Below, piece by piece: positions 1 to 9,377 of a stretch of 53,966 bases of DNA. The notes beneath the pieces were generated by a model, which worked only from the letters and a program-made list of their open reading frames with translations, had not been told where the DNA came from and did not search any database. Both the position numbers and the translations under genes were made by a program. The DNA lies in NCBI GenBank assembly GCA_019894875.1, contig JAGXNR010000010.1, positions 1 to 53,966 of the forward strand. The letters run 5' to 3'. Every line of letters starts with the position of its first letter. The stretch's first letter is position 1. Source of the DNA: Promethearchaeota archaeon (lineage in GTDB: Archaea; Asgardarchaeota; Lokiarchaeia; Sigynarchaeales; SOKP01).

Positions 1-29
1 GCCCTGTTTGGTTCGATATAGAATAAGAA

Positions 30-902
30 TCACTTTTTCTTTCTTAAACCCTTTAGTGTTTTCAAATTCATTATATCTAGTTTATTATCTTCACCTTTAG
101 GCGTTTCAAGTATACCTGGCATATCTAGAAATCTTTCATCGTTGATAAAGAAACCAAAAGGTTCCTTACCTATTTTCCCTTGACCAATATGAGTATGCCT
201 GTCTACTCTTGACCCACAATCTTTATCAGTATCGTTTAAATGAAACGCATAGAGAAATTTTAAACCAATGATATCATCAAACTCATCCCACATTTCTTCA
301 TACTTTTTCTTTGTGGTAAAATTATATCCCGCTGCAAAGGAATGAGCAGTATCAAAACATATCCCAATTCTTTCCTTGTTTTGTATTTTATCTATTAATG
401 TTTTAAGGTGATGAAATTTATTACCTAAACCTTTACCTTGACCTGCTGTAGTTTCAATTAGTATAACGGCTTTTGAAGATTTTGTTGCATCCATTAATCG
501 ATTTAATTGATCGGCAATTTGATTTAATGCTTCCTCCTTGGTGATTTCCTTCTTATTAATGATGGGAATAACTCCAAGGTGCATGTTCTCATATTCTATA
601 TTTAATTGATCAACTTTAGTGAGTTCATCAAGCATGGCATTATAAGAATTTTCTAATTTTTCTTTTTCAATCGAAGCAAGATTTATTAAATAACTATTGT
701 GACTGATGACAGGAAAAATTACATCTTCTAATTCTTCTTTCTTATTAATGAATTCGTTGATCTCCTTTTGTTTTAAAGGACCAGATTTCCAACCGCGTAT
801 ATTCCTAACAAAAACTTGAAGTGTTTCGCATTTTAATTCTCTCGCCCTCTCAAAAGCCTTATATTTTCCTCCTGAAATACTCATATGGGCACCAATTCTC
901 AT
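30..902 (-). CDS. nfo: Endonuclease IV (AP endonuclease)
   Basis: A 290-residue protein of the xylose-isomerase-like TIM-barrel AP endonuclease family, which cuts DNA 5' of abasic sites in base excision repair. The N-terminus (MRIGAHMSISGG) is typical. The expected metal ligands are visible in order: SHNSYL, ENMHLG, a Glu in IETTAG, GICFDTAHSF, FHLNDTDKD, the DRHTHIGQG loop and a Glu in GILETP. Length is close to the E. coli enzyme (285 residues), so it looks complete. It is divergent from the HD-domain gene at 1041 and ends 29 bases from the window edge. The product name is firm from family knowledge; the physiological role is inferred. Confidence 0.95.
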   Translation of the reverse strand: MRIGAHMSISGGKYKAFERARELKCETLQVFVRNIRGWKSGPLKQKEINEFINKKEELEDVIFPVISHNSYLINLASIEKEKLENSYNAMLDELTKVDQLNIEYENMHLGVIPIINKKEITKEEALNQIADQLNRLMDATKSSKAVILIETTAGQGKGLGNKFHHLKTLIDKIQNKERIGICFDTAHSFAAGYNFTTKKKYEEMWDEFDDIIGLKFLYAFHLNDTDKDCGSRVDRHTHIGQGKIGKEPFGFFINDERFLDMPGILETPKGEDNKLDIMNLKTLKGLRKKK

Positions 903-1040
903 TCAAATCTCCGAATTAAATTTAGTTTTATTAGATCTTATATTTATTATAATTTATTTTCTTTTTTATCAAATAGTTTTATTATATAATGCTGAATTCA
1001 CCTTAAAATATATAAAAAAGAAAAGAGTCGTATGTGAAAT

Positions 1041-1565
1041 ATGAAAGATTTTTCAAATTTTTGGGATGCAATAAATTTTGCATTTGCCAAATATAGATAC
1101 TTAACTCGACAATCGACGAAGATTCCTTATGTTATCCATCCGATTCGAATTACCACGATTTTACGAGCCGTTGGTTTTAATGAATTTGATCATGCAGATC
1201 TAATGATTGCCGCTTTGTTTCATGATCTTCTCGAAGATACTGATATAAGTTTAAAGGAAATTGAAGATCAATTTGGCAAAAGGGTTGGGGAAATTATTTT
1301 TGAACTCACAATACCTAAAGGCGTAATTGGACTGGAAAAAGATAAGTGGTTAGAAAAGTTCGAAAATAAATCAAAAGAAGCAAAGATAATCAAAATCGCT
1401 GATAGAATAGACAATCTTATGGACATGAAGGATATCTGGGATGAAAAGAAGCAAAGATCATACACCAATCAAGCAAGAATTATTCTTAAATCTTGTAGAG
1501 ATGCTAATGAACAATTAGCTCTAAAATTAGATCTCACTATTAATGAAATTTTGGATAATTTGTAA
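1041..1565 (+). CDS. HD-domain hydrolase, SpoT/MESH1-like
   Basis: A 174-residue single-domain protein resembling the hydrolase half of RelA/SpoT and the stand-alone MESH1/SAH enzymes. Visible metal and catalytic motifs are His33 in VIHPIR, His61-Asp62 in ALFHDLLEDT, Glu65-Asp66, and Asp121/Asn125 in IADRIDN. There is no synthetase or TGS/ACT domain. Members of this family remove 3'-pyrophosphate from (p)ppGpp or 3'-phosphate from NADPH; which substrate applies here cannot be told from sequence. It converges with the aldehyde oxidoreductase gene, leaving only 17 bases between stops. Start at ATG 1041 puts the conserved helix bundle near the N-terminus, as in the family. Confidence 0.85.
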   Translation: MKDFSNFWDAINFAFAKYRYLTRQSTKIPYVIHPIRITTILRAVGFNEFDHADLMIAALFHDLLEDTDISLKEIEDQFGKRVGEIIFELTIPKGVIGLEKDKWLEKFENKSKEAKIIKIADRIDNLMDMKDIWDEKKQRSYTNQARIILKSCRDANEQLALKLDLTINEILDNL

Positions 1566-1582
1566 CATATTCATGAATATTT

Positions 1583-3301
1583 TTATAGATCTAATTTGTC
1601 CCAAAACTGGTTTAATTCTTCTTTTGAAAAAGTAAATTTCAAACCAGTAGGTTCAGAGGGTTGTAACCTCAAAAATTCTGGTAATTTATCCATCTCTTGT
1701 AGAATCCCCGCTTTTTTGTTAAAATCCAATTCACTCTTTAAAATGCTCTTACCAATGTTAATTACATCTTCTCTGGTTAATTCTAAGGCGTACATTGCGT
1801 TTAATGCCTTCTTCACAATTTCCATATTCTCATAACTTGGTCCTATGAAATAACAACACCCTAAAGAATCTAAAATACTAGTGTAAAGCTGTAATTCATA
1901 CGATAAATCTAGTTTTCCATTATTTTCCGTGAGTTCGCCATAATCTTTCGTTTGACTTGCAACTCTACCGGGGATAGCAGCACCCGCAGTATGGTCTGCA
2001 CCCATAGGAGTCGTAACATATGTTATACTCATAGCCTTAAAGACTCTTGGATCATATCCAGAAATTCCTTGACCTTTTACATGAGGAATCCTTTCAGCAT
2101 TAATTTTTTCTCCTAAATGACAAACCCCATTTCCATACAATTTCCCTGTTTCAGTTCCCTTTTTGATTTCTGCTAAAATCTCAAATACACTTTTAGTATT
2201 ACCCCAAGGAATCTTTCCTGCATCCATCGCAACTCCAATAGTGACTCCAAATTCAATGGTATCGATACCTATGTTATCACATAAGTGGTCAATTCTTGCA
2301 ATATCATCAAGGTTATTAATCAAAAGATTAGATCCATTAGCGAAAATTGTTTCATACTCTAAACTAGATGTCAGATGATTACCATTCTCATCATTCACTA
2401 TGTTTGAACATTTAATAACACAAGTAGGGCTACATGGAACACGCTTCCGGCCACCTCTAGCAGTCACAAGCTCATGAAGGCTTTCTCCTGATATATCAAT
2501 GGCTTTATCATATGAACCCCTTCTAAAATTTTTGGTTGGTAACCCCCCATAAGCACTCATCCCCCTAACCATATTTGGGGTCCCGTAGATTGAAAAATTC
2601 TTCTTGGTTTCTGCGAGTTCTTTGGCAAATGGTTTTGAGGCTTCTCGAAATTTTTTTATATTAGATATTCGAACTTCTGAAGTCTTTCTGGGTAAAATAA
2701 TAATTGCTTTGATCCTTTTAGAGCCCATAACTGCACCTAGACCACCTCGAGCAGCATGACGACTTGGATATCCTTCTAAATCGTTCGTAGCAACACTAGC
2801 AGCTTTCATTAAATATTCTCCCGCGGGACCAATTGAATAAATTCCTACCCTCTCTCCATATTTTCTAGTTAAATCCTTATGAAGCATGTAATTTCCAATT
2901 CCTTCATAATTTTCAGCAAGATGAAATTTTATACCTTCTTCATTAATGGATATGACTTTTAATTCTGGTGATTTCCCTTCTAAAATTAATGCTCTTATCC
3001 CATAAGAAGCTAACATTATGGATGGACGGCCACCAACATTTGCTTCTTTTATCCCATTTGTCAGTGGACTCTTTCCTCCGATTGATGTGCGACCAGAACA
3101 TGGAAATGGGCTCCCTGTAAGTAATCCTGTAGCAATAATTAATTTGTTTTCCTCACCTAAAGGATCAGATAATGGGGGAACTTCATCCAAGATAATTCTG
3201 GAGGTTAAACCTCGTCCACCTAACAAAAAGTATTTTGAATCTTCTAAAATTTCTTCATAAATTGTTTCCTCTGTGTGTACATTAACTCTCGCTATTTTCA
3301 T
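1583..3301 (-). CDS. Aldehyde:ferredoxin oxidoreductase family (tungsten enzyme)
   Basis: A 572-residue member of the AOR family, which oxidises aldehydes to acids or, in reverse, reduces acids, using tungstopterin and a [4Fe-4S] cluster with ferredoxin as partner. The N-terminal domain shows the pterin-contacting segments GGRGL, LLTGSPFPCSGR and GKSPLTNG. Probable cluster cysteines are C290, C294 and C298, with C482 or C483 as the fourth; the positions resemble the known AOR pattern, although the first gap is CxxxC rather than CxxC. Length is slightly below the roughly 600 residues usual for AOR. No pterin or ferredoxin gene is adjacent. Substrate is unknown. The gene is cytoplasmic and probably monocistronic. 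Confidence 0.92.
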   Translation of the reverse strand: MKIARVNVHTEETIYEEILEDSKYFLLGGRGLTSRIILDEVPPLSDPLGEENKLIIATGLLTGSPFPCSGRTSIGGKSPLTNGIKEANVGGRPSIMLASYGIRALILEGKSPELKVISINEEGIKFHLAENYEGIGNYMLHKDLTRKYGERVGIYSIGPAGEYLMKAASVATNDLEGYPSRHAARGGLGAVMGSKRIKAIIILPRKTSEVRISNIKKFREASKPFAKELAETKKNFSIYGTPNMVRGMSAYGGLPTKNFRRGSYDKAIDISGESLHELVTARGGRKRVPCSPTCVIKCSNIVNDENGNHLTSSLEYETIFANGSNLLINNLDDIARIDHLCDNIGIDTIEFGVTIGVAMDAGKIPWGNTKSVFEILAEIKKGTETGKLYGNGVCHLGEKINAERIPHVKGQGISGYDPRVFKAMSITYVTTPMGADHTAGAAIPGRVASQTKDYGELTENNGKLDLSYELQLYTSILDSLGCCYFIGPSYENMEIVKKALNAMYALELTREDVINIGKSILKSELDFNKKAGILQEMDKLPEFLRLQPSEPTGLKFTFSKEELNQFWDKLDL

Positions 3302-3574
3302 AAATATCCCTTTAGGAATTCAATAATTTAAAAAATATTTAGGATCTTTAAAATCGTTAATGAAATTATTTTATTATTACATCATTTTATCTAATATTCT
3401 AAAAACAAATTAACGATTTTATAATTAATCATTGAAAAAAAACATACTTGAGACATAGATTTAAATATACAACTAGCCCATATATTCATATCACATAATA
3501 TTATTAAAATAATAATAATGTGTACTTGTAGAAGTAAACGTATCCTTTTGTAATTCAATTTTTTGTGAGAAAAT

Positions 3575-4504
3575 ATGAACGAACAGTATCGTAATCGTAA
3601 CGAACAGTATCGTAACACCGATGAAGCTGATTTTTCTAAAACTCATTGTTGTGACAACCCCTTTATTGAATCTCGAGATGGCAACGAAATTTGCATAAAT
3701 TGCGGCTTAATTTTTGAGAGAACCTTTGTAGGAAATGAAAGACGGGCATATACCGTAGAAGAAATACAAACTCGGCGTAGAACTGAGCCTCGATGGAGAG
3801 ACTTCGGACCCAGAACCATGCTCCCAAACACGAAGACAGACAGCAAAGGGAAAAGTATTGGTGCTAAAGAACAAGCATTATTCTCAAGATTATCAAAAAT
3901 TCAGAACTCATTGATCTCAAGTATTGAACGTAATTTTTGGGAAGCTAAACCTAAGTTAAAGATGTTAACGAGTAAACTAAATGTACCTGAATACATCTCA
4001 GAAACAGCATGGAAAATTTACAGCATTGTGGCAAAGAAAAAATTAACGATGGGACGTTCTATTAACGGATTCATCGCAGGATCATTATATGCCGCAATTC
4101 GTGTTCATGATTTTCCTCGTTTACTAGATGAAGTATGTGAAGCCTCCTTAACCCCAAGAAGAACAGTTCATAGAAGCCTTGCTATGATAATTAGAGAAGT
4201 ATTACCTGAACTTAATCTTCGATATCAACCTATTACTGCTGAGTGTTTAGTATTTAGATTTGGTAATGAATTAGATTTACCTATTCAAATTCAGAAAAAT
4301 GCAATCAATATGCTAAAGGATGCTTCGAAAAATGGATTACAGAGAACTGGAAAAGATCCAAAAGGTTTAGCAGCCGCTTGTATTTATATTGCAGCAAAAA
4401 ATGGTTCTATTCGAAAAACTCAATCCAGAGTTGCTGATATTGCTAAGATAACTGAAGTAACTCTCCGAAGTCGTGCCAAGCAGATTAAAAGTAAACTTAT
4501 ATAA
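3575..4504 (+). CDS. tfb: Transcription initiation factor TFIIB
   Basis: A 309-residue TFIIB, which bridges TBP-DNA and RNA polymerase. Residues 24-44 form an N-terminal zinc ribbon, followed by a B-reader/linker region with TRRRTEPRWRDFG. Two cyclin boxes follow: roughly 105-200 (INGFIAGSLYAAIRV) and 205-305 (GLAAACIYIAAK, then TEVTLRSRAKQIK). The ribbon is unusual: the second pair CINCG (C40, C43) is normal, but the first CxxC is replaced by HCCDN (H24, C25, C26). The N-terminus carries a 7-residue duplication (NEQYRNR/NEQYRNT). A second, divergent TFIIB-like gene lies 840 bases downstream and TBP is encoded at 40718-41317. Confidence 0.95.
   Translation: MNEQYRNRNEQYRNTDEADFSKTHCCDNPFIESRDGNEICINCGLIFERTFVGNERRAYTVEEIQTRRRTEPRWRDFGPRTMLPNTKTDSKGKSIGAKEQALFSRLSKIQNSLISSIERNFWEAKPKLKMLTSKLNVPEYISETAWKIYSIVAKKKLTMGRSINGFIAGSLYAAIRVHDFPRLLDEVCEASLTPRRTVHRSLAMIIREVLPELNLRYQPITAECLVFRFGNELDLPIQIQKNAINMLKDASKNGLQRTGKDPKGLAAACIYIAAKNGSIRKTQSRVADIAKITEVTLRSRAKQIKSKLI
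3578..3615 (+). repeat. 21-bp tandem duplication at the start of TFIIB
   Basis: The unit beginning at 3578 (aacgaacagtatcgtaa plus four bases) repeats at 3599, so codons 2-8 and 9-15 read NEQYRNR and NEQYRNT. It is in frame and lies before the zinc ribbon, so it lengthens a disordered tail without breaking the fold. It suggests recent slippage. Confidence 0.8.
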
Positions 4505-4634
4505 AGAGATTTATAATTCTGGGTAAAATTTTTAATTCTTTTTTATTTTTCTACGTTATTTGAAACATAAAAAACATTTTAATATAAGTAAACTAAATAA
4601 ATAGTTTCCAGAATTATCTTACCATTGAACTTCT

Positions 4635-5204
4635 TCATTTATCTTTAGATTCTAACTGTTCAATGTCTAAGGTCCATTTAATACCAAAAGCAGTAATTAT
4701 TAATGAAATAATCATAAGAAAGCAATTCACGGAAGTAAAGTATATCCAAAATATTGCAGGCATAAGAGGTGTTATATCTGGGCGAAAAAGCGCAGTCTGG
4801 AATGTCACTATTCCAACTGGGGGTGGAAAAAACAAAGTTGTTTTACCTAATAGAACAAGATAATTCATTTTTATAAAGGCTCCTAATAATATCACCATTC
4901 CAACAACAATCATCAATTTTGCCATTGATTTACTTTCAATCGTGTTAGTTCTAGCTGTTTTAAAAATAAAGAGCCCAAAAATTAAGAATAAGACCATTGA
5001 AATTATACAAAATAACCATAATACTGTTCCTGTTAATGAAATATAACTTGATCCGTAAATAAATTCTGATAAAAGGATTGAGCTTTCGTTTAGATCAAAT
5101 TCCACAAAATTTAATAAAATAATAAAAGCAATTTCAATAACCGAAAGAATTATAAAAATAAGCCCAGTAATCCAAAGAAATTTGATTATTTTTTTATGGT
5201 CCAT
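4635..5204 (-). CDS. Membrane protein of unknown function, four TM segments
   Basis: I do not recognise this family. The roughly 190-residue product has four clear hydrophobic segments: near the N-terminus (FLWITGLIFIILSVIEIAF), around the middle (VLWLFCIISMVLFLIFGLF), then SMAKLMIVVGMVILLGAF and near the C-terminus CFLMIISLIITAFGI. A longer loop containing FFPPPVG lies between segments 3 and 4 and is probably extracytoplasmic. The tail is charged (DIEQLESKDK). Start is uncertain: ATG codons at 5210 and 5204 are both possible, and TTG at 5225 is in frame. It converges with TFIIB and diverges from the TFIIB-like gene. Confidence 0.7.
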   Translation of the reverse strand: MDHKKIIKFLWITGLIFIILSVIEIAFIILLNFVEFDLNESSILLSEFIYGSSYISLTGTVLWLFCIISMVLFLIFGLFIFKTARTNTIESKSMAKLMIVVGMVILLGAFIKMNYLVLLGKTTLFFPPPVGIVTFQTALFRPDITPLMPAIFWIYFTSVNCFLMIISLIITAFGIKWTLDIEQLESKDK

Positions 5205-5346
5205 AATCATCCACAAATATTGCAAGAAAAATTTTTTATTCTATTCTATTTTTACTTATTATTGTTTTTGAAATTTTTAACAATTTTTAATATTATTGTT
5301 TTTTCTTCAAATCTATTTAATTTAATTAAATTACATCGTTGATTTT

Positions 5347-6354
5347 TTGGAAGATAAAGGGAATAAAACACCAGAAAAGGCTTTATGTCTTCATAAAAAT
5401 GTGAAGAGAGGAAAAGGTCATTACCATTGTCAAGATTGTGGGAAAAAGTTTTCTATTAAGAAATACTACAAATTAAAAAAAGCTAAAGAGAGTCCCCCGG
5501 AACAAAATATTACATTTGAAAAACCAGTAACTGATTTCTATTCAGATTCACAGATCGATTATGAAAGAAAGATAAGATTTAGTGATTCAAAAGCTTTACA
5601 AGACCCAGTAATTAGAGAAAAATATGAGCGTTTAAAAACATTAGAAAAATGGTTTCGAGATTATGAATCTGATTTCACAGAACAAAAAAAGACGATTGAA
5701 CTCCTAAAAAGTCATGGGATAGGCTTAACTATTGATAATGTAAAATATCGAGAAATTCGAGATATCTACTTACGTTATAATAAATATCACAGGCATAACT
5801 ATCAAAATATGGTCATTATTTTCCTCGCAATAATATGGATGGAAATAAAAGACAGTACAAACATTCGGATCGATGAATTCATTAATGGTTCCAAAGAACT
5901 AGGTCATAAAATTAACAAGAAAATGATTACAAATGCAATGTTAAAAGTAAAAAGGACAGAAAATTTGATACAGGAGATAAAAAGCATTTCTGAATTAGAA
6001 AAAGAAATTAAAGAAAAAATGAAAGTGGTTTTTCAAAAAGACCTCAATAGCATTCCGTTTGAAAATGTTAAACGGTTTTTCAAGAATGTTTCTGAGTTTG
6101 AAAAGAGGAAGATTACCATGCAATTAATTGCAGATAAAATATTACAACAGATTACCTACGATCAAATCCAGAGTTTAAATTATAAAGCATTTGTAGCAGG
6201 ACTTATTTATTATATTGGTCAATCATTTGAGAATCGTAAGATTTTTACCCAGAATTTAATCGAAAAATATACCAAATTTTCGAGTACAACAATTAGAAAA
6301 AAATTTCACACTCTAAAAGAGATTTTAGGGGAACCTCAAAACTTTCATCTCTAA
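5347..6354 (+). CDS. Divergent TFIIB-like protein (zinc ribbon plus two cyclin boxes)
   Basis: A 335-residue protein starting at TTG 5347. Residues 14-36 look like a zinc ribbon (CLHKNV, then HCQDCGKKF; C-x-H plus CxxC). After a charged linker, two regions read as cyclin repeats. Residues about 95-205 contain NYQNMVIIFLAIIWMEIK and a helix-turn-helix-like GHKINKKMITNAMLKVKR. Residues about 225-330 contain KAFVAGLIYYIGQS and KFSSTTIRKKFHTLKEILG, which line up with the TFIIB pattern GLAAACIYIA then VTEVTLR...K. This is family inference by eye, not by profile search. It could be an alternative initiation factor or a non-TBP cyclin-like regulator. Confidence 0.7.
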   Translation: MEDKGNKTPEKALCLHKNVKRGKGHYHCQDCGKKFSIKKYYKLKKAKESPPEQNITFEKPVTDFYSDSQIDYERKIRFSDSKALQDPVIREKYERLKTLEKWFRDYESDFTEQKKTIELLKSHGIGLTIDNVKYREIRDIYLRYNKYHRHNYQNMVIIFLAIIWMEIKDSTNIRIDEFINGSKELGHKINKKMITNAMLKVKRTENLIQEIKSISELEKEIKEKMKVVFQKDLNSIPFENVKRFFKNVSEFEKRKITMQLIADKILQQITYDQIQSLNYKAFVAGLIYYIGQSFENRKIFTQNLIEKYTKFSSTTIRKKFHTLKEILGEPQNFHL

Positions 6355-6458
6355 TCTTTATAAAATAACAAGTTTGAAGGAATTACATACCATTAAAAAC
6401 TTTAAAATCTATAATCTTTATTATTCTAACTATATTTACCAGAATTAATATCAAAATT

Positions 6459-9329
6459 ATGTCAGAACTAAAATATGTCAGAAATAAAAACTTCAAAGGG
6501 CCTTATTATTACCAACAACTCGATGATTTACTGAGAGAATTTAATACTGAATTGGATAATGGATTAAAATCTTCTGAATTGGAGAATAGATATCAAAACT
6601 ATGGATATAACGAATTACCAAAGATTAAGAAATCAATATGGAAAATATATTTTGCTCCTATTTTTAACTTCTTGATATTAATTCTCCTTGTAACTGGAAT
6701 AATCGTAGTTATCTTAGGTTCACCAGGTGAGACTATTATAACTTTCACCGTAGTATTTATAAATTCTGCAACTGTTATTATACAGCAGTATAGAGCCCAA
6801 AAAGCACTTGAATCACTACGACAAATCTCTGCTTTAAAAGCAACAGTTCTGAGAGATGGAGTACAATACGAAATACCAAACAGAAATTTAGTTCCAGGGG
6901 ATATAGTAATCTTAAATCAAGGAGATAAGATTCCCGCTGATGGTAGAATACTCAACCAAGTTAATTTGGCAATAGACGAAGCACCCTTAACTGGTGAAAG
7001 TGAACCCGTGGAAAAAAATACTAAGATTCTTAGTAAAAATGATGTACCCCTCCAAAAGCAATCAAATATGATGTTTATGGGCACGTATGTGCATACCGGA
7101 AGGGCAACAGCTTTAATCACCGGCACGGGTGTAAATACTGAAATTGGAAAAATATCTGTTACTATAAATGAAATGGGAAGTATTGAAGAGATTCCTTTAA
7201 CCCGAAAACTAAATAGATTGGGATATATTTTGGGAATAATCGTAATTATCAATTTAATCATTTTAATATCTTATAAATTCATTATTTTAGCTTATGAAGG
7301 AAATTTAATTCAATCAGAAGTCAGCAGTGCCTTAGTAAGTTCTATTTTAAGGGCAACAAACATACTTCCAATAAATTTGCCTTTGTTAAGCACTCTCGTG
7401 CTCATAACAGGCGTTTTAAGCATGGCTCAACACGGAGTAATTATCAAAAATTTATCGGCTATTGAATCATTAGGTCGTGTGTCTGTCATCTGTTCGGATA
7501 AAACGGGTACTATCACAAAGAACGAGATGACTGTTGAGAAATTTTGGATAAGTAAGAAAGAGTATGAAGTTAGTGGTTCTGGGTATGATGCAGAAGGTGA
7601 TATAACGTTTAATACCGAAATTATTAATTTAAATGACGATCCAACCTTCCAAAAATTTATAGATTCACTAGTATTAAACAATAACGCGCAACTTATATTC
7701 GAAGATGTTAAAGTTAGAGTGGCGGATAAAAAGGAAATGGCAATAAGGCGAGCACTAGGGTCTCCTACCGAAGCAGCTTTGCTAGTACTGTCTGAAAAGG
7801 CAGGATTTATCCCCTATGATGTAAAAAAAAAATATAACCTTCTTACTGAATTTTCCTTTAGCTCTGAATTAAAACGTATGAGCTCGATCTATGAATTAAA
7901 GGAAAATAAGAAACAAATATTTTTATTTTCTAAAGGGGCCCCTGAAAATATAATTACTATTTGCTCTCAAAGTGAAATAGATGGAGTTATCACAAAATTT
8001 GATAATAATAATAAAACAAAAATCTTAAAAGAAATAAGGGATCGAGCAAATCAAGGTTATAGAACGTTAGCTATTGCCTACAAAATGGTAACAGGTGTCA
8101 GTCAACCAAAACGTGAAGTAATTGAGGATAATCTAATATTTCTGGGATATGTTTCAATCATGGATCCCCCTCGTAATGGTGTTAAGCAAGCTGTAGGTGA
8201 ATGTCAGTCGGGACAAATACAAGTGATTATGATCACTGGAGACCATCCCGCTACCGCAAAAACTATTGCTACTCAGATGGGTATTTATAATGAGGGAGAT
8301 CTTGTAGCAGAAGGAAAACAAATAAAAGATTTTAACCACCAAGAATTTAAGAAAATCTCAGTTTTTGCCCGTGTCGAACCTTCCGACAAAGAAATCATTG
8401 TAAATCACTATCAAAATAAAAATCAAGTTGTAGCAATGACTGGAGATGGGATAAATGATTCTCTTGCACTAAAACTGGCAAATGTCGGTATCGCAATGGG
8501 GATAACTGGAACTGATGTTGCCAAAGAAACAGCAGATATGGTGATTTCAGATGACAATTTCACATCAATCGAAAAAGGAGTGAAAATTGGTAGGGGTCTT
8601 TTCTCTAAAATAAGAGTTATAATCTACTTTTTTATCTGTTTAAATATTATGGAAGCAATTATATTCTTTACGTATGAATTTATTCCAGTATTTGAACTCT
8701 TTAGCTCTGAATGGCAGCATATATATATTTTTGGAATAGTTCACTCCCTTCCTTCATTAGCGTTAGTAATAGATTCACATCCTAAGGATATTATGCTAGA
8801 ACCCCCCAGAGACGAGGAACAGATCCTAAATAAGAATATGTGGATAATGTTGTTAATTCAAGCGTTTTTGATGGGTTTAGGATTAGTTTTAGCATTACAA
8901 TTAACTTTAGGGGGCGTGATACCATTAAATGAGTGGAATTTAAACCCAAATATTAGCTATATAGTTTCTAAACAAGAATTAGCTCAAAAAGCAAGAACGA
9001 TGTTTATTACTACATTATTCATTGTTGAAACCAATTTCATTTGGACTTTTAGACGACCAAATAAATCTCTGTACCGAAGCATAAAAGAAGAATTTAACAT
9101 TTCTTTATTTATTATTTGTTTATTTACATTAGGATTGCATATTCTCTTTATCTGCTTTTCATATACCGTTAATTATTATATAAACATTGTATTCGGGTTA
9201 GATTTTCAGATAAATTTCATGTTCCTTAGTGGTTCTGATTGGTTGATATGTATTTTACTTGCATTACCCGGGATCATCGGTATTGAAATTTTTAAACACT
9301 TCACTCGTCAAAGAAAAATCCATTTCTGA
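6459..9329 (+). CDS. P-type cation-transporting ATPase (first copy)
   Basis: A 956-residue P-type ATPase with the order typical of P2/P3 pumps: N-terminal cation-ATPase domain, M1-M2, actuator domain with LTGESEP, M3-M4, phosphorylation site CSDKTGTITKNEM (Asp347), nucleotide domain with FSKGAPE, hinge motifs MDPPRNG, MITGDHPATAKT and TGDGINDSLAL, then M5-M10. The transport site is atypical. M4 reads PINLP (304-308) in place of PEGLP, and M6 has His762 where SERCA has Asp800. M5 keeps the Asn and Glu (CLNIMEA). The transported ion therefore cannot be assigned. A paralogue lies at 10073-12988, with a small cysteine-rich protein gene between. Confidence 0.93.
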   Translation: MSELKYVRNKNFKGPYYYQQLDDLLREFNTELDNGLKSSELENRYQNYGYNELPKIKKSIWKIYFAPIFNFLILILLVTGIIVVILGSPGETIITFTVVFINSATVIIQQYRAQKALESLRQISALKATVLRDGVQYEIPNRNLVPGDIVILNQGDKIPADGRILNQVNLAIDEAPLTGESEPVEKNTKILSKNDVPLQKQSNMMFMGTYVHTGRATALITGTGVNTEIGKISVTINEMGSIEEIPLTRKLNRLGYILGIIVIINLIILISYKFIILAYEGNLIQSEVSSALVSSILRATNILPINLPLLSTLVLITGVLSMAQHGVIIKNLSAIESLGRVSVICSDKTGTITKNEMTVEKFWISKKEYEVSGSGYDAEGDITFNTEIINLNDDPTFQKFIDSLVLNNNAQLIFEDVKVRVADKKEMAIRRALGSPTEAALLVLSEKAGFIPYDVKKKYNLLTEFSFSSELKRMSSIYELKENKKQIFLFSKGAPENIITICSQSEIDGVITKFDNNNKTKILKEIRDRANQGYRTLAIAYKMVTGVSQPKREVIEDNLIFLGYVSIMDPPRNGVKQAVGECQSGQIQVIMITGDHPATAKTIATQMGIYNEGDLVAEGKQIKDFNHQEFKKISVFARVEPSDKEIIVNHYQNKNQVVAMTGDGINDSLALKLANVGIAMGITGTDVAKETADMVISDDNFTSIEKGVKIGRGLFSKIRVIIYFFICLNIMEAIIFFTYEFIPVFELFSSEWQHIYIFGIVHSLPSLALVIDSHPKDIMLEPPRDEEQILNKNMWIMLLIQAFLMGLGLVLALQLTLGGVIPLNEWNLNPNISYIVSKQELAQKARTMFITTLFIVETNFIWTFRRPNKSLYRSIKEEFNISLFIICLFTLGLHILFICFSYTVNYYINIVFGLDFQINFMFLSGSDWLICILLALPGIIGIEIFKHFTRQRKIHF

Positions 9330-9377
9330 TATTTTATAGGCAATTTTAAATAAAATGAAACTTCTTGTTTGTATATC

